In this document: positions 61,076 to 64,000 of the stretch, one piece after another
How positions within the stretch are numbered: the stretch's first letter is position 1
Layout: each line of letters opens with the position of its first letter
NCBI RefSeq assembly: GCF_038502225.1
Contig: NC_091298.1
Location: 43,167,583 to 43,231,582, forward strand
From: Cherax quadricarinatus
Taxonomy: Eukaryota; Arthropoda; Malacostraca; Decapoda; Parastacidae
Length of the DNA stretch: 64,000 nucleotides
Direction: 5' to 3'
The notes under the pieces: model-generated
Seen by the model: only the letters and a program-made list of their open reading frames with translations
The model's database searches: none
What the model was told of the DNA's origin: nothing
Made by a program: the position numbers and the translations under genes

Positions 61076-61434
61076 GTTTCCAATTTACATTTTAAACTTC
61101 CAGTCCTTTCATTTTTTTTCAAAGAAAGCTCCATGACAGAAAAACTTGAATATCTCCTTCGACTGGTTACGTCAAACATTAGAAATTTTATTAGGAGAGA
61201 AATAACGAATATGAATTTCAAAAGAATACAGTTAGAAGCCTAAGAATATCAATAACTCACTATGATTACAAGAACATATAAAAGTACATTTACGAACCAA
61301 CATGTAGAAAAGTGCTGTATATTATAGCAACAAAACTTAGGTATTATTATAAACACTTCTTGCAGTTTGACATATATACAGTCTACGATCAAACCAAATG
61401 TAAACAATGGTATGTGGTCAGCCTTATGCGGCTC
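61076..61434. other. AT-rich spacer
   Basis: No recognisable gene or repeat; the minus-strand 89-codon frame across the SINE tail is chance. Confidence 0.45.
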
Positions 61435-61502
61435 TTGAGTATCCTCCGGGTTTAGAGCTTCCCCTTGATTATAATAATAATAATAATAATAATTGAGTAT
61501 CC
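61435..61502 (+). mobile_element. SINE S1 tail (61445-61492) with target duplication
   Basis: TTGAGTATCC at 61435-61444 and 61493-61502 flanks 48 bp consisting of TCCGGGTTTAGAGCTTCCCC, TTGATTATA and (ATA)n. An extreme 5'-truncated insertion of the family whose long copy is at 6876-7042. Confidence 0.8.
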
Positions 61503-61789
61503 ACTTTATGAGGGACATAGAGATAAGTCAAATCATCTTATGGACGAAAATAAGAGACTAGTCATTTTAAGCACATATCATAAATTATTTTCCAAGAGAT
61601 GATACATATATATTTTGCTCTCGGCTTCAATTCATTCATATTATTTATTAGGGTTAAATTTTGTGCTACTATTTCTTTTCATATTTTTCCTGTTTATAAT
61701 CGGTTACGATAGTGTTTGTTACCATTTTTGTTATATTTGTTAGTCATCAGACGTTATAGTACAGTATTGTTTTTATTTAACTAAATATT
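61503..61789. other. AT-rich spacer
   Basis: Nothing recognised. Confidence 0.4.
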
Positions 61790-61982
61790 GCTGATAACTC
61801 GCCACCCATTTGAAAATATATTTCACATATGCCGACCATAAGACCTTGATATCTCTTACAGTGCATTCCTCCATAAGTATTGCCAATTTTCTTGATATTA
61901 ACTTTTTAATAACCTGTGCTTCAACATTTTTACTCATCTCATTTATTCTGCAACAAACAGTATTGTTACTTATTGACATCAA
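61790..61982 (-). pseudogene. hAT-type (ZBED5-like) transposase fragment
   Basis: The minus-strand frame reads NNTVCCRINEMSKNVEAQVI, then KKLISRKLAILMEECTVRDI and WSAYVKYIF. The pattern of an R-I-x-x-M segment followed by QL/VI, S/R-x-x-F/LAI-Q/LM-x-E-x-T and a VRYVF-like strand is that of the first catalytic-Asp region of Buster/ZBED5-type hAT transposases (Q-L-D-E-S-T in the family; here M-E-E-C-T, so the Asp is changed). No terminal repeats were located. Confidence 0.5.
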
Positions 61983-62247
61983 GCCTTAATTAATATCTTT
62001 GTCAATCTTAATGCTGTTTTCCCTTCTTATTTCGATGGTACGATTCTCACTACATACTTTAGTGTGGGGTACTTATAAAGTCTAGGAGATACTTACATTC
62101 AAGGTTAGTCATCCTCAGTCTCTGAAATATTTTCACCAACTCTCTCAGCAGATTATAGTTAAACTACTATTACAAAAATAGAAATATATTCTAAATAGGT
62201 AAGTACAAAGTACACAGAGCACACAAAGACTCAAATCTACCACATAC

Positions 62248-62401
62248 CTTCCTGAACTTCTCTGGTCATCGAAGATTGTCAACCTCTGCCTTAACTCACA
62301 AATACGTATACACTGTCTCTCCTCACACTCATGGCTCCGACTCATCTCATTCACAGCCGGATGGCTCGTAGGGAGCATTCAGACTAGCCGAGAGTTAACC
62401 A
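62248..62401 (-). other. Splice-flanked segment after gypsy pol
   Basis: TTGTTGTTCTCGCAG precedes and AAG|GTATGT follows a 154-bp minus-strand segment with a 44-codon open stretch (MLPTSHPAVNEMSRSHECEE...). It lies just downstream of the gypsy RNase H. It could be an exon of a host gene or a spliced downstream ORF of the retroelement. Weak evidence. Confidence 0.2.
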
Positions 62402-62489
62402 CTGCGAGAACAACAAGGTCAGCACAAGAAAAACACAATGTGCAAAGCATGCATCATGCATCTACATAAAACTTCTAGAGAGACCATGA

Positions 62490-63215
62490 GCAACCACATT
62501 CTCTGAGCCTTTTATATATTTGACTTCCAAATTAAAGGGCTGTAGGAACAAAGCCCATCTTAAGAGTCTTTGATTGTGGTTTCTCATTCTCTGCGAAAAC
62601 CCCAGAGGACTGTCCTCACTCTATACCACTACACTACAGGATGTGGGGAAGCACTGATATAAACCGCAAATTTTTGTATGGCCAATACCTGGGCCAAAGC
62701 TTCGTTCTTCATGGTCGCATAACCACGTTGGTGGTTTTTTTAATTTGACTGAGTGGTGACAAACTGGTTGGAGGCTATTTCTCTCACCACCCTTCAGCAA
62801 CACTACAACCTACTCCTACATCACTAGCATCCATCTGCAGGGAGAAAGGACATTCAGGACTTTTTAAAATAGAAATGTTCCCTGATAACAATTTCACATT
62901 TTCAAAAGCCCTGTCACACTTACTGTCCCAGTTGAAATGAACTTTGGGACTGGTCAGAATTGTCAGTGGTGATGTTACCTGGGAGAGGTTGAGGCAGAAG
63001 CGTCTGTAATAACCCACAATGCCTAGGAACCTCATTACTGCTCTACAATTTTATGGCCTAGGGAAATTTACAATAACTTCGACCGTAGCATTGGGGCAAC
63101 TTTCCCCTGACCAACTACATATCCTAAGAATTGTACACTGGATTGGCCAAACACGCTTTTCCTAAGATTGGTGGTTAAGTGGGCATTAGCTAGACGTTCA
63201 AACAACTTACGTAAT
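62490..63215 (-). pseudogene. gypsy G2 RNase H region
   Basis: Minus strand: MRFLGIVGYYRRFCLNLSQV, SPLTILTSPKVHFNWDSKCD and LQMDASDVGVGCSV (63035-62784) are the RT thumb/connection and RNase H start (the D-A-S-D-V-G motif). Then, in another frame, RNHNQRLLRWALFLQPFNLE and VKYIKGSENVVAHGLS (~62585-62480) close the RNase H domain. Several frameshifts. Confidence 0.85.
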
Positions 63216-63680
63216 CTTACCAGTGAGTATCCCACTGGTTACAAAACACTACAATATCATCTAAATAGGCCTGTACACCATCCAACCCCTTTATAACAGT
63301 ATTTACACGACACTGAAAGGTGGCAGGATAATTTTTTAACCCAAGGGGAAGTATATTATATTGGCATAACCCATCTGGAGTGATGAATGCTGAAATTTTC
63401 TTTGCTCGCTGTGTGAGAGGTATCTGATAATAACCTATAGATAAATCCAGTTTGCTCAGAAACTTTGCCCTTCCCACAACATCATTCGCATCATCAGTAA
63501 TGGTCAGCCTTCGTTAGTTCATTTGCTCTGAGATAGCACACACATGCATGGATCCATCAGGTTTGGGGACCATCAGGCGTGGAGATGCCCACTGACTCTC
63601 ACTAGGCACTACAAACTTGTTTTGAAGGAGAAAGTTCACTTCTTCCTTTATGTGAAGTTGTTTTGTTGGATTCATGCGGC
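63216..63680 (-). pseudogene. gypsy G2 reverse transcriptase
   Basis: Minus strand: KEEVNFLLQNKFVVPSESQW, ASPRLMVPKPDGSMHVC (63660-63560), then AKFLSKLDLSIGYYQIPLTQ (motif A, Asp), AFITPDGLCQYNILPLGLKN (motif B region) and VQAYLDDIVVF (the catalytic Y-L-D-D, ~63255). One stop (TAA ~63518) breaks it. This RT starts only ~60 bp after the integrase C-terminal domain in the same orientation. Confidence 0.88.
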
Positions 63681-63947
63681 AACTCCCACCATAGAATGGT
63701 ATTTTTTAGTCTGTTAATGTGCATGTTACCTTCCGATTTGCACTGGCCAGTCCTTTTAATTACATAATTGGGCCCAGACCTGCATGTGTTGACAAAGGGT
63801 CCATCAAATCATGCAGCAAAGGCATGTCCTGGAACTCGCTCCAAGGCTAACACTTCCTCTCCAACAATGAAGGAGCGAGGAACAGCCCCTTGGTCATACT
63901 GCTGCTTCTTGACCCTCTGACTAGCCTTGAGGTTGTCTGCTGTCATT
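63681..63947 (-). pseudogene. gypsy G2 integrase C-terminal domain
   Basis: Minus strand: LKASQRVKKQQYDQGAVPRS, GEEVLALERVPGHAFAA, a stop, F-D-G-P-F (the GPY/F box), GPNYVIKRTGQCKSEGNMHI and NRLKN. It is the same domain as at 4558-4870, and here it lies directly upstream of the reverse transcriptase. The rest of the integrase is cut off at 63947 by a CR1 fragment. Confidence 0.85.
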
Positions 63948-64000
63948 CATATACCTAACCTGGCTATCCCCAGCAACAACAATATTTTTACCTTCCTTGG
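63948..64000 (-). pseudogene. CR1 ORF1 fragment at window edge
   Basis: Minus strand: KEGKNIVVAGDSQVRYM, the SGNH block I of CR1 ORF1 (compare 60360-60310), breaking into gypsy G2 at ~63947. The remainder lies outside the window. Confidence 0.75.

Overview
The window looks like gene-poor, transposon-packed nuclear DNA of an arthropod, most probably a decapod crustacean (crayfish, lobster or shrimp type). That assignment is an inference. It rests on RTE-, CR1- and Penelope-type retroelements with decapod-like 3' tails, a gustatory-receptor-like gene fragment, and roughly 3.3 kb of (TA)n plus 1.2 kb of (AC)n in long tracts. No rRNA, functional tRNA, CRISPR array or prokaryotic operon was seen. 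Almost every long open frame is a piece of a retroelement, or is simply a translated dinucleotide repeat.

Layout. 1-4.9 kb: a decayed Ty3/gypsy element (gag, protease, integrase) broken by a ~1.27 kb insertion and by a clean solo LTR with a 5-bp target duplication. 5-9.3 kb: decayed RTE-like LINE with nested SINE. 9.3-11 kb: head-to-head tRNA-type SINEs and two copies of a ~385-bp inverted-repeat element inside (TA)n. 11.1-13.4 kb: BEL/Pao remnant. 13.5-16.4 kb: two RTE copies head to head around (TA)n. 16.4-20.6 kb: a LINE with a C-terminal restriction-like endonuclease (R2-type architecture), one near-complete copy and one inverted fragment, again around (TA)n. 21-29.6 kb: a possible short exon, a Penelope end, RTE and L2-like LINE pieces and a Jockey-like ORF1. 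29.7-35.3 kb: two tandem CR1-like LINEs, each ending in (AC)n, the second tract ~1 kb long. 37-46 kb: two RTE copies pointing at each other across a cluster of inverted-repeat elements and (TA)n. 46.2-48.2 kb: second restriction-endonuclease LINE. 48.3-49.5 kb (minus): gustatory-receptor-like exon, the only convincing non-transposon coding sequence. 49.6-52.1 kb: a 29-bp and a 49-bp minisatellite. 52.1-61.1 kb: a large inverted duplication built from two head-to-head Penelope-like elements with hammerhead-like RNA motifs, later split by a nearly intact 4.2-kb CR1. 61.8 kb: hAT remnant. 62.5-63.9 kb (minus): a second gypsy whose integrase lies upstream of its reverse transcriptase, then the edge of another CR1.

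Themes. Nearly all element borders abut (TA)n, including 5'-truncated ends, which suggests that (TA)n acts as a landing site, although assembly and repeat expansion could also contribute. The gypsy copies have the unusual protease-integrase-reverse transcriptase order of the Gmr1-like group. Inverted, head-to-head pairs of the same family recur at least four times. Copies range from badly decayed (gypsy, BEL, L2-like) to young (the CR1 at 56.9-59.8 kb has a 987-codon intact pol), so several waves of insertion are recorded here.
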